DNA of 35,770 nucleotides from Brunnivagina elsteri CCALA 953 (GCF_002289455.1 NZ_NTFS01000014.1:1-35770); one strand, 5' to 3'. Shown: positions 18,183 through 24,995, counted from the first letter of the stretch. The notes: generated from the sequence alone by a model not told the origin. Made by a program: numbers and translations.

Positions 18183-18406
18183 TCCATATACTCCTTAAAG
18201 TCTTCCAACGGCTCATCAAAATCTGGAGCCATCCAAATTTGACCTTTGGCACTGCCTTTTTGTCGTCGTTTGCGATTAGGGGAAAACTGAATTAATTTAA
18301 GTATGGGTTGATTATTACGGGTGATAATTATTTCCTCACCTTCCAGAGCCGATTGCAGAATTTGGCTAATTTTGGCTTGAGCTTCATTTATATCGACCTG
18401 TTGCAT
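18179..18406 (-). CDS. Phd/YefM family antitoxin
   Basis: A 75-residue antitoxin. The N-terminal Phd-type fold is recognisable from MQQVDINEAQAKISQIL and EEIIITRNNQPILKLI, the family's usual strand-turn with a conserved Arg-Asn. The C-terminal third (APDFDEPLEDFKEYME) is acidic and is the expected toxin-neutralising tail. It precedes and overlaps the PIN toxin gene, so translation is coupled. By family precedent the pair should autorepress its own promoter. A 37-bp sequence that is repeated before the neighbouring BrnT module lies 56 bp upstream. Confidence 0.9.
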   Translation of the reverse strand: MQQVDINEAQAKISQILQSALEGEEIIITRNNQPILKLIQFSPNRKRRQKGSAKGQIWMAPDFDEPLEDFKEYME

Positions 18407-18461
18407 TATCTAGTATTCCCAATCTTTATTTCTAGAGTAGCAATATTTGAATTTTCAATAC

Positions 18462-18499
18462 TGCGATCGCACAAATTAAAAAAACAAAATTTTGCCCAT
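18462..18499 (-). repeat. Direct repeat shared by two toxin-antitoxin leaders, copy 1
   Basis: TGCGATCGCACAAATTAAA followed by an A-rich stretch and ttttgCCCAT, about 38 bp. It recurs at 19092-19128 with one indel in the A-run and one substitution. The two copies flank the BrnT/RHH module exactly, and each sits in the leader of a minus-strand toxin-antitoxin operon. The gap 18407-18553 holds no gene. Confidence 0.75.
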
Positions 18500-18553
18500 C
18501 AACACTTCGGTTGAGTCGCTGAAATTAGGATTTATACAACATTATCAACTAGG

Positions 18554-18808
18554 TCAATCTGTTCCAATAGAATTATTGGGATGGGGTTTCGGCGAAGAAA
18601 ATTGATTATTTTGTGTAACTCTAACCAAAAATCTTAGCGCTTCGTTCACTGCATCAGCACTCGGAAACATTTCAGCCACGTCAGGTTCCAAACGAATCAC
18701 AACACCACCAAAGCTTTTGCGTCCAGCCCCAAGTTTTCTCACCCTTAGGCTCTTCAAGTCATATTCTGCCCTAAGTTCGTCTTCCAGTTCTGAATTATCG
18801 TTCTTCAT
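18554..18808 (-). CDS. Ribbon-helix-helix antitoxin partner of BrnT
   Basis: An 84-residue protein following the BrnT gene with a 14-bp overlap. Its C-terminal half (GVVIRLEPDVAEMFPSADAV, then NEALRFLVRVT) reads as a strand followed by two helices, consistent with a ribbon-helix-helix DNA-binding fold as in BrnA antitoxins. The N-terminal half is charged (EDELRAEYDLKSLRVRKLG). It should neutralise the toxin and repress the operon. The toxin-first gene order is the norm for BrnTA systems. Assignment rests on position and fold pattern rather than a strong sequence motif. Confidence 0.8.
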   Translation of the reverse strand: MKNDNSELEDELRAEYDLKSLRVRKLGAGRKSFGGVVIRLEPDVAEMFPSADAVNEALRFLVRVTQNNQFSSPKPHPNNSIGTD

Positions 18809-19067
18809 AAATTTCTCGTTCGAGTCGTGTTAATTCCCTTGCACTGATGAGGCGAATTGAATCCCCTCTCTCTGTATATGACACAATTAGCAAACGTCCT
18901 CGTTTTGACTCCCCAACAATAAGATAGCGTTCCTCATTGACGGAGTGTTCTGGATCGTAGAAGTCAACGTAGAGTGAATCATCAAAAACAGTCTGTGCCT
19001 CCTCAAACGAAACCCCATGCTTTGACAAGTTACTTGCTGCTTTATTTGTATCCCAATCAAACTTCAT
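18795..19067 (-). CDS. brnT: BrnT family toxin
   Basis: A 90-residue BrnT toxin, a RelE-fold ribonuclease. It starts MKFDWDTNKAASNLSKHGVS with the family's FDWDxxKaxxNxxKHGVSFEEA pattern. VFDDSLYVDFYD follows, then ERYLIVGESKRGRLLIVSYT and the C-terminal IRLISARELTRLE with its conserved ISAR core. The start at 19067 gives normal family length; the frame stays open upstream for 69 more codons, but that extension runs through a repeat and looks non-coding. It lies divergent from the SGNH hydrolase gene, with a repeat 25 bp upstream. Confidence 0.9.
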   Translation of the reverse strand: MKFDWDTNKAASNLSKHGVSFEEAQTVFDDSLYVDFYDPEHSVNEERYLIVGESKRGRLLIVSYTERGDSIRLISARELTRLEREIYEER

Positions 19068-19091
19068 TTTACTACCGTCAATTGATTTACA

Positions 19092-19128
19092 TGCGATCGC
19101 ACAAATTAAAAAACAAAATTTTTCCCAT
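19092..19128 (-). repeat. Direct repeat shared by two toxin-antitoxin leaders, copy 2
   Basis: The counterpart of 18462-18499, again beginning TGCGATCGCACAAATTAAA, 25 bp in front of the brnT start. Same orientation and nearly the same length. The copies could be a shared operator, a recombination scar of module insertion, or a small dispersed repeat. Confidence 0.75.
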
Positions 19129-19293
19129 TCAGAATCTTGACACAACCCTAACGCCCTAATACCAGCACAGATACAATCCCTAACAATCCTACTCATTAAA
19201 TTATTATTGACTTTTTTATACAAACATGTTCTAAAATCAATTCCATATCGTATAATTACTTGCTTCTCCCACACCTAACAATAATCACTTCTC

Positions 19294-20226
19294 GTGTCTT
19301 CATCAGTCAAAACCCCAAAATCTCCAAACGACTCGAAAACTGCCAAAAAAGCCAAAACTATTCCCCTTTGGGCTTTTTTATCGCTGCTATCCAACCTGAT
19401 ATTAATCGGGGCTGTGGCAATGCTATTTTGGCGACAGGAACGTGCAAATGGACTTTTTAGCGCAATCCCAGCACCAACAATAGTCCCTAACCCATCACCA
19501 ACCCCTACTCCTGAACTGGGAAAACGCCACAAACTGACCTACAAACAATGGGAAGATGTCCTCAGGAGTGAGGCAAATATTGCAGCGATAAAACGTCCTC
19601 AGCGTCTGACGGTTTTGGCTGGAGATTCCCTATCTTTGTGGTTTCCAACTGAGTTATTACCGCAACAAAGGGAATGGTTAAATCAGGGTATTTCTGGGGA
19701 GACTAGTGAAGGTTTATTTAATCGGTTGGATATATTTGATAAGACACAACCGGAAACAATTTTGGTGATGATTGGAATTAACGATTTTGTCAAGGGAATT
19801 AGTGACGAGGACATTTTAGAAAATCATCGCAAAATCACAGCTTATCTACAGAAGAAACATCCCAAAGCCCAACTTGTAATTCAATCAATTTTGCCCCACG
19901 GTGGGGAAAATGCAACTTGGGAAGGACGAGATAAGTTATTAGCTATTTCTAATCATCGTATTCGTGAGTTAAATGAGAAATTAAAGGATTTAGCCACGAA
20001 ACAAAACATTAAATATTTGGATTTACATCCTTTATTTGCTGATAATCAAGGTAATTTGCGGAACGACTTGAGTACGGATGGTTTGCATTTGAGTAAACAA
20101 GGTTATTTAGTTTGGCGTTCGGCTTTACAGCTTTACAGCAATATGATGTTAGAAGAGCAAAAAGTACCAGTTTTAAATAATCAAAATAAATCGGTGATAC
20201 CCAATCCAAATCCACGAAAGCCATAA
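19294..20226 (+). CDS. Membrane-anchored SGNH/GDSL hydrolase
   Basis: A 310-residue esterase/lipase-type hydrolase. A single N-terminal transmembrane helix (IPLWAFLSLLSNLILIGAVA, about residues 25-45) anchors it, and a Pro/Thr-rich linker leads to the catalytic domain. The four SGNH blocks are visible: Ser in LAGDSLSLWF, Gly in ISGETSEG, Asn in MIGINDFVKG, and the Asp-His pair in STDGLHLSKQGYL. The active site is expected on the periplasmic side and may act on acylated cell-wall or polysaccharide substrates. The start is GTG at 19294. It is divergent from brnT and apparently monocistronic. Confidence 0.9.
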   Translation: MSSSVKTPKSPNDSKTAKKAKTIPLWAFLSLLSNLILIGAVAMLFWRQERANGLFSAIPAPTIVPNPSPTPTPELGKRHKLTYKQWEDVLRSEANIAAIKRPQRLTVLAGDSLSLWFPTELLPQQREWLNQGISGETSEGLFNRLDIFDKTQPETILVMIGINDFVKGISDEDILENHRKITAYLQKKHPKAQLVIQSILPHGGENATWEGRDKLLAISNHRIRELNEKLKDLATKQNIKYLDLHPLFADNQGNLRNDLSTDGLHLSKQGYLVWRSALQLYSNMMLEEQKVPVLNNQNKSVIPNPNPRKP

Positions 20227-20296
20227 ATACTCAATATGCGATCGCACGCATCTATAATGAGAATATGGGAAAACCGTAGATAAAGCAGGTGTAATT

Positions 20297-20569
20297 ATGC
20301 AGGCTATTTTTTGGACTGTAGAGGAAGTTGCCCAAAGAGCCAGACAGTTTTATGAAAATGGGATTCGTCAAGAAGTTGAGCATGGCGATAATATTGGCAT
20401 GATGATTGTGATTGATGCTGAAACTGGCGAATATGGAATCGATAAAAGTGGCGTAGAATCAGGATTAATGTTGAAGCAGAAAAATCCCAACGCTAGATTA
20501 TTTACCATGCGAATTGGTTATGATGTTGCGTTTAGTTTTGGTGCTTCGATGGAGCGTATCGTTGAATGA
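20297..20569 (+). CDS. Conserved small hypothetical protein paired with an aspartic protease
   Basis: A 90-residue acidic protein. The N-terminus (FWTVEEVAQRARQFYENGIR) is helical; the middle (GMMIVIDAETGEYGID) is a strand-turn-strand block, and the end (TMRIGYDVAFSFGASMERI) is another strand-helix. No catalytic motif is evident. An AGGT lies 10 nt before the ATG. Its stop overlaps the ATG of the aspartic protease gene (ATGA), so the two are translationally coupled. I recall similar small genes next to clan AA proteases in cyanobacteria, but cannot verify it. It may be a partner or a substrate; the function is unknown. Confidence 0.7.
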   Translation: MQAIFWTVEEVAQRARQFYENGIRQEVEHGDNIGMMIVIDAETGEYGIDKSGVESGLMLKQKNPNARLFTMRIGYDVAFSFGASMERIVE

Positions 20570-20945
20570 TTCACGGAAGATTAATCGATCGCAAGGCTAT
20601 AGTTCCAGTGATTTTTCGTTTACCACAACAACCAGATTTCTCGTTGAATTTTGTCGTAGATACTGGATTTAACGGCTATCTTACTTTACCACCCAAGCAG
20701 TCAGTGCAATGAATCTTCCTTTGCATTCCAGTACCCCTATCAAATTAGCCGATGGTAGCGAAACTTTAACAGCTATACATTTAGCGACTGTTATTTGGGA
20801 TGATGTAGAAAAAGTAGTACTCGTTTTAGCTTCCGGTTATAAACCGTTATTGGGAGTTGCGATGATGGAAGGATATCATCTGGAGATAGATTTTGAAGAT
20901 AATGGTTTGGTTTCCTTAGAAAAAATATCGTCTTCAATGTCATAG
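20566..20945 (+). pseudogene. Clan AA aspartic protease (DTGF type), frameshifted
   Basis: Retropepsin-like protease split by a frameshift. The first part (48 codons from 20566) contains the catalytic VVDTGFNGYLTLPP block and then hits TGA at 20707-20709. Reading resumes in another frame, AMNLPLHSSTPIKLADGS, and continues through ATVIW to the family's LLGVAMMEGYHLEI motif, ending at 20945. Adding a single G after 20697 restores an uninterrupted protein (LPPKAVSAMNLPL) of about 126 residues, the normal size for the AF_0612-like DTGF family. It is either a recent single-base loss or a sequencing error. The upstream coupled partner gene is intact. Confidence 0.85.
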
Positions 20946-21266
20946 ATTTTGAATTAGATAAATTTAAACGCGATAACTTCGTTGAGCTTCGCTAACGCAC
21001 TATTCCCACGACTACAAATAAATCAATGCGATCGCAATCTCTCCAACTACGAACAAATTAATGCGATCGCACTCTAACCCAAAGCACCAAAAAACGTCAT
21101 TGTCAGCAACAAGCGATCGCACTCCAACCCAAACGACAAAAACCAAGCTGTCATTGCGACAAAAGAAGCGATCGCAATATCTCCACTACAAACAAATCAA
21201 TGCAATTTCTAGCCCATTCCTCCTTTATAATTTGAGAATATAGGAAAAATAAGACAAACACTATTT
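20946..21266. repeat. HIP1-rich intergenic repeat patch
   Basis: Four HIP1 octamers (21028, 21063, 21113, 21168) sit in 150 bp. Their flanks are of two alternating kinds: CAATCTCTCCAACTAC / AACAAATTAATGC around the first, second and fourth, and ACTCYAACCCAAA followed by a GTCATTG about 25 bp later around the second and third. The patch looks built by local duplication of two short units. A 60-codon frame runs through it but is repeat-derived. No gene is supported. Confidence 0.7.
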
Positions 21267-21536
21267 ATGAGTATTTCCCTAACTCCTGAATTAGAGCAAT
21301 TTATCCAAAGTCAAGTAGCAAGCGGTAAATATACCTCCACTGAGGAAGTGATTATTGCGGGTATTAAACTACTGGAGGAACGGGAAAATATTTACAAAGG
21401 TAGATTTGAGGAATTAAAGCGGGAAATTGCGATCGGGGTTGAAGCTTCCGAACGTGGGGAAGTGATTGACGGGGAGATAGTTTTTCGTCAACTAGAGCAG
21501 AAATTAAAACAGCGTCGTCAACAAGCAGGTAAATGA
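21267..21536 (+). CDS. parD: ParD-like antitoxin (ribbon-helix-helix)
   Basis: An 89-residue antitoxin of the ParD/CopG type. MSISLTPELEQFIQSQVASG, with KYTSTEEVIIAGIKLLEERE, is the ribbon-helix-helix DNA-binding domain. The Arg/Gln-rich C-terminal part (EVIDGEIVFRQLEQKLKQRR) is the expected toxin-binding segment. Its stop overlaps the ATG of the toxin gene by four bases, giving coupled translation. Expected to autorepress with the toxin as co-repressor. Confidence 0.92.
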   Translation: MSISLTPELEQFIQSQVASGKYTSTEEVIIAGIKLLEERENIYKGRFEELKREIAIGVEASERGEVIDGEIVFRQLEQKLKQRRQQAGK

Positions 21537-21838
21537 GTAATATTTGTAGATTTACTGCTCCTGCAAGTCGAGATATTGAAAGTATAATTGATTATATCGC
21601 TGATAACAGTAGTTTTGATGCTGCTGAGTCTTTGCTAAAGAAAATTAATCAAAAATGTCGTAATTTAGCAAGTTTTCCGAATATGGGACGTAGACGTGAT
21701 GAACTTTCTCCCTTTTTGCGTAGTTTTCCTGTGGATGATTATTTGATTTTTTATCGTCAAATTGAAGATGGGATTGAAATTACACGAGTTGTTAATGGAT
21801 ATCAGGATTTAGATGCATTGTTTGAGGAAGACTCATAA
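21533..21838 (+). CDS. parE: ParE/RelE family toxin
   Basis: A 101-residue ParE-type toxin. The pattern FTAPASRDIESIIDYIADNS, FPNMGRRRDEL, DYLIFYRQIEDGIEITRVVN is the ParE/RelE fold, with the family's central Arg-rich turn and a C-terminal IEITRVVNGYQD strand. ParE members usually poison DNA gyrase, RelE members cleave mRNA; sequence alone favours ParE. Its TAA stop (21836-21838) directly abuts the stop of the convergent NB-ARC/TPR gene (21839-21841), leaving no intergenic base. Confidence 0.92.
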   Translation: MSNICRFTAPASRDIESIIDYIADNSSFDAAESLLKKINQKCRNLASFPNMGRRRDELSPFLRSFPVDDYLIFYRQIEDGIEITRVVNGYQDLDALFEEDS

Positions 21839-24208
21839 TTACCTTTTCCTCTGAGACATTTCTTTCAAACAGATAGCATAATTACCCCGAACCGTCATGG
21901 TATTTGGATGAGCAATACCTAAACTTTGTTCGCATATTTCCAAAGCTTGGATAAAAAGAGGTTCTGCTTCATAGTGCCTTCCTTGGGATTGGTAGAGTTC
22001 AGCTAAATTGTTCAAACTGGTTGCATAATCGGGATGGTTTTCTCCGAGTATGGATTTTCTTAATTCCAAAGCTTGGATATAAAGCAGTTCTGCTGCTTCG
22101 TACTTTCCTTGGGATTTGTAGAGTTCAGCTAAATTGCTCAAACTGCTTGCATAATCGGGATAGTTTTCTCCGAAGATAGATTTTCTTAATTCCAATGCTT
22201 GGAGATAAAGAGGTTCTGCTACTTCGTACTTTCCTTGGGAATAGTAAAGTGCAGCTAAATTGTTCAAGCTGCTTGCATAGTTGGGATGATGTTCTCCGAG
22301 AATACGTTTTGTTAACTCTAATGTTTGAATATAAAGAGGTTCTGCATGATCGTACTTTCTTTGAGAGTAGTAGATTAAAGCTAAATTGTTCAAGCTTTGT
22401 GCATATTTGGGATGATGTTCTCCGAAAATGCATTTTGTTAACTCCAATGCTTCTTGGCAAAGGGGTTCTGCTTTGTAGTAATTTCCTTGGGAATTATAGA
22501 GTAAAGCTAAATTGTTCAAACAGCTTGCATAACTGGAATGGTTTTCTCCGAGTATGGATTTGATTAATTCCAATGCTTGGATATAAAGAGGTTCTGCTGC
22601 TTCGTACTTTCCTTGGGAATTGTAGAGTCCAGCTAAATTGTTCAAACTGATTGCATAGTTGAGATGATGTTCTCCAAGAATGCGTTTTGTTAACTCCAAT
22701 GCTTCTTGGCAAAGGGGTTCTGCACGATCATATTTTCCTTGGGAATCGAAGAGTAAAGCTAAATTGTTCAAGCTGCCTGCATAGTCGGGATGGTTTTCTC
22801 CCAAACGGGATTTTATTACTGAGACACATTGCTCGTACCAAGGTTCTGCCAATATATATAAACCCTGTTCATTGTAAAATCTAGCTAAATAAGTAAAAAC
22901 CCAAATTAAATTTTCATCACTGACTGCATCAATTAAGTTTTCTGCGACTTCTGTTAAATGAGGAATCGCATTTTTGACTGAGTTGATTAATTCCAGGGTT
23001 GCAGAATCAGGAATTGTCTGAGCAATTTCGATAAAAGTGCTAGCAAATGCCTGTTTGAATTTGTTACTTCCAGCAGAAGCTATTAATTTGATTTGTAAAA
23101 ATTCCCGAATTAAAGGATGTATTTTATAGTAATATATGCCTCCTTCTTCTAAGCACTGTACCAAGTGACGTTGGTACAGTTGCTCAATTGCTGTCTCAAC
23201 ATCTGACTCATCCCAATTGAGTGATTGAGTCATCGACTTTACCCATTCCCAAACAAAAATATCTGCTGCAAACAGACTTAATAACGCTGCAACTTGTTGT
23301 GTTTCCTGATTCAATTCTACCCAACTGATTTCAAATGCAGCTAAAACCCCTCGTTGTGCGGTACTCAATCCTTTTTGCTGCGGATTTATTGCTTCTTGAT
23401 GTAGTCGCTGCTGTTTCAATTGCTCCAACATTTTCCTCAAAGTGAAATGCGGAGGCTTTTTAACTATATACCTTCCCACTAATTCAATTCCCAAAGGTAA
23501 ATATCCCAACCATTTACATAATTCCTTGGCTGTTTCTATTTCTTGATTAAATTTATATTCACCAATTTTTTCGCCAATTATTTTTTTCAACAATTCCAAA
23601 GCTTCATCTGGGGATAAAACATCAAGGTGAATTTCCTCAATATTAGTATCTAAATTTCGCAATCTAGTTGTGATCAAAACCCGAAATCGATTTTCATTTG
23701 GCAAAAAATCTAATATATTATCTAAATCAATAACATCATCTAAAACCACCAATACCGAGCCTTCTAGTGGTTGCCAATTCTGCCATAACCATTTGACTTG
23801 CTGTTGTAAATTTAACTCCCTTCCCTGCCAAACTTGGGGTATTTCCAAACCAAAATATACAGCTAATTGTAAAATTTCTCCAGCAATATTTCCACCTCTC
23901 GCATTTATCCAACAAATCCCACCAGGATAATTACTTTCATGCTGTTGTGCATATCGTATCGCCAATTCAGTTTTCCCCACACCACCCATTCCAGCCACAG
24001 CAGAAATTGCCACAGGTTGGGATAAATTCAACTTTTCATGTAATAGCTGAAGTTCCCTTTCCCGTCCAACAAATTGCGACGAACCACGATAGGGAATATT
24101 TTTAATAGGTGAAAATATCGAATTTTTAGGATAGAAATTAAAATTATTTCCTTGAATAATAGGATTTGAATCTTTAAAATTTATTCCCTGCCAATTCTCA
24201 TTACTCAT
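21839..24208 (-). CDS. NLR-type NB-ARC/TPR STAND ATPase with N-terminal amyloid-like motif
   Basis: With the start at 24208 (MSNENWQGINF) this is a 789-residue signal-transducing NTPase. Residues 2-26 are an Asn/Gly/aromatic motif nearly identical to the C-terminus of the protein encoded just upstream. NB-ARC follows: FVGRERELQLL near 47-57, Walker A GMGGVGKT 73-80, Walker B VLVVLDDV about 152-159, sensor RVLITTR near 176-182, GYLPLGIE near 235-242, and an MHD-like IHPLIREF near 364-371. About seven near-identical 42-residue kinesin-light-chain-type TPRs and two degenerate ones fill 434-789. Such proteins are oligomerising sensors in immunity or cell death. A GTG at 24277 is in frame, but its extra residues come from an intergenic repeat. 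Confidence 0.9.
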   Translation of the reverse strand: MSNENWQGINFKDSNPIIQGNNFNFYPKNSIFSPIKNIPYRGSSQFVGRERELQLLHEKLNLSQPVAISAVAGMGGVGKTELAIRYAQQHESNYPGGICWINARGGNIAGEILQLAVYFGLEIPQVWQGRELNLQQQVKWLWQNWQPLEGSVLVVLDDVIDLDNILDFLPNENRFRVLITTRLRNLDTNIEEIHLDVLSPDEALELLKKIIGEKIGEYKFNQEIETAKELCKWLGYLPLGIELVGRYIVKKPPHFTLRKMLEQLKQQRLHQEAINPQQKGLSTAQRGVLAAFEISWVELNQETQQVAALLSLFAADIFVWEWVKSMTQSLNWDESDVETAIEQLYQRHLVQCLEEGGIYYYKIHPLIREFLQIKLIASAGSNKFKQAFASTFIEIAQTIPDSATLELINSVKNAIPHLTEVAENLIDAVSDENLIWVFTYLARFYNEQGLYILAEPWYEQCVSVIKSRLGENHPDYAGSLNNLALLFDSQGKYDRAEPLCQEALELTKRILGEHHLNYAISLNNLAGLYNSQGKYEAAEPLYIQALELIKSILGENHSSYASCLNNLALLYNSQGNYYKAEPLCQEALELTKCIFGEHHPKYAQSLNNLALIYYSQRKYDHAEPLYIQTLELTKRILGEHHPNYASSLNNLAALYYSQGKYEVAEPLYLQALELRKSIFGENYPDYASSLSNLAELYKSQGKYEAAELLYIQALELRKSILGENHPDYATSLNNLAELYQSQGRHYEAEPLFIQALEICEQSLGIAHPNTMTVRGNYAICLKEMSQRKR

Positions 24209-24255
24209 AAAATTAGTTCGGATTTCATTACTGTTTGTATTCTGAGAATATTTAG

Positions 24256-24369
24256 ACAGGCAGGATACCTGTTCCACAAGCAGAATTTGTTTTTTGATAA
24301 TAATATTTGTGGAGCGGGCATCTTGCCCGCAGATAATATCTAAAACAGGCAGGATGCCTGTTCCACAAG
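24256..24369. repeat. Composite palindromic repeat between the effector and NLR genes
   Basis: Two 25-bp direct repeats (ACAGGCAGGATxCCTGTTCC and CACAAG, at 24256-24280 and 24345-24369, one mismatch) flank a perfect hairpin GCGGGCA-TCT-TGCCCGC at 24314-24330. Each direct repeat is itself partly palindromic (CAGGC/GCCTG). The unit resembles dispersed cyanobacterial GTTCCACAAG repeats. It fills the 168-bp gap between the two co-oriented genes and could attenuate read-through into the NLR gene. Confidence 0.75.
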
Positions 24370-24376
24370 TCAGGAA

Positions 24377-24811
24377 TTATTTGCCGAAATTAAATGTATT
24401 TCCACTAATGGTTGGATTCGCATTTTTAAAATTTATCCCTTGCCAATTTTCGTTAACTATATGGGGATGTTCTTTCTTCAACAACTCCACCAAATCATTT
24501 ATCGATTTTTCCAATCCAGAATTATCCTTCGCTACATCCTTTACCCCATTTCCCAAATCTACCAACCTTTCCCCAATTTCCGGGTTATCCCTAGCGACAT
24601 CCTCTACCATTCCCACCAAAACAGCCTCCCCAATGTCCTGTCGTTCTCCAGCAGGTAAAGCCATTACTTTGGCAACATCCGGTGATTTAGCTTCCATCTG
24701 CCCTATAATCTCCTCATAACTGGTATCAAAACCCTTCTCGATTGCCCAACCAGCAAATTTATCACCAACATAAATCAAAAGCCCTAATATCCCCAAACTT
24801 AAAGGTTCCAT
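24377..24811 (-). CDS. Small BELL-like helical effector with C-terminal amyloid-like motif
   Basis: A 144-residue protein with a strong Shine-Dalgarno (GGAGGT, six bases before the ATG). Residues 1-28 (MEPLSLGILGLLIYVGDKFA and on) form a hydrophobic helix able to enter membranes. Residues 30-115 are amphipathic helices. Residues 120-144 repeat the N-terminal motif of the neighbouring NLR: NENWQGINFK identical, then NPxI, GN and FNF shared, 18 of 23. An N-terminal membrane-active helical domain plus C-terminal signalling motif, encoded next to an NB-ARC/TPR protein with the matching N-terminal motif, is the described BELL/BASS arrangement. I infer an amyloid-triggered cell-death effector. The BELL assignment rests on architecture, not on a profile match. 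Confidence 0.75.
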   Translation of the reverse strand: MEPLSLGILGLLIYVGDKFAGWAIEKGFDTSYEEIIGQMEAKSPDVAKVMALPAGERQDIGEAVLVGMVEDVARDNPEIGERLVDLGNGVKDVAKDNSGLEKSINDLVELLKKEHPHIVNENWQGINFKNANPTISGNTFNFGK

Positions 24812-24995
24812 TACCTTACCTCCAAAAGCTAATTAGGAAATAATACAAGCATAATTGCAGTGATTCCCCAAAAATAATGTATAACTTTTTTTCTAGTACT
24901 TATACTTATACTAAAGTGAACAGAAATAATCCCGACTCCCCATTCCCGTGGGAAAATAGTAGATAGTAAATTTTGAAGCTGTTTGTATAACCAAA

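Noticed and set aside
19068-19274. N-terminal extension of the BrnT frame
   Set aside because: The extra 69 codons run through a 37-bp repeat and give a protein unlike the roughly 90-residue family; the ATG at 19067 fits.
21061-21243. 60-codon frame rich in Arg/Ser/Gln
   Set aside because: It is produced by the HIP1-containing repeats and has no coding features.
21880-22830. 126-bp periodic repeats resembling an array
   Set aside because: They are the coding repeats of the TPR domain, in frame and without spacers; not a CRISPR array.
22125-22884. Overlapping frames on both strands within the NLR gene
   Set aside because: They are shadows of the TPR repeats, repeating with the same period.
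24209-24277. GTG start that lengthens the NLR by 23 residues
   Set aside because: The added residues derive from an intergenic palindromic repeat, and the conserved motif begins right after the ATG at 24208.
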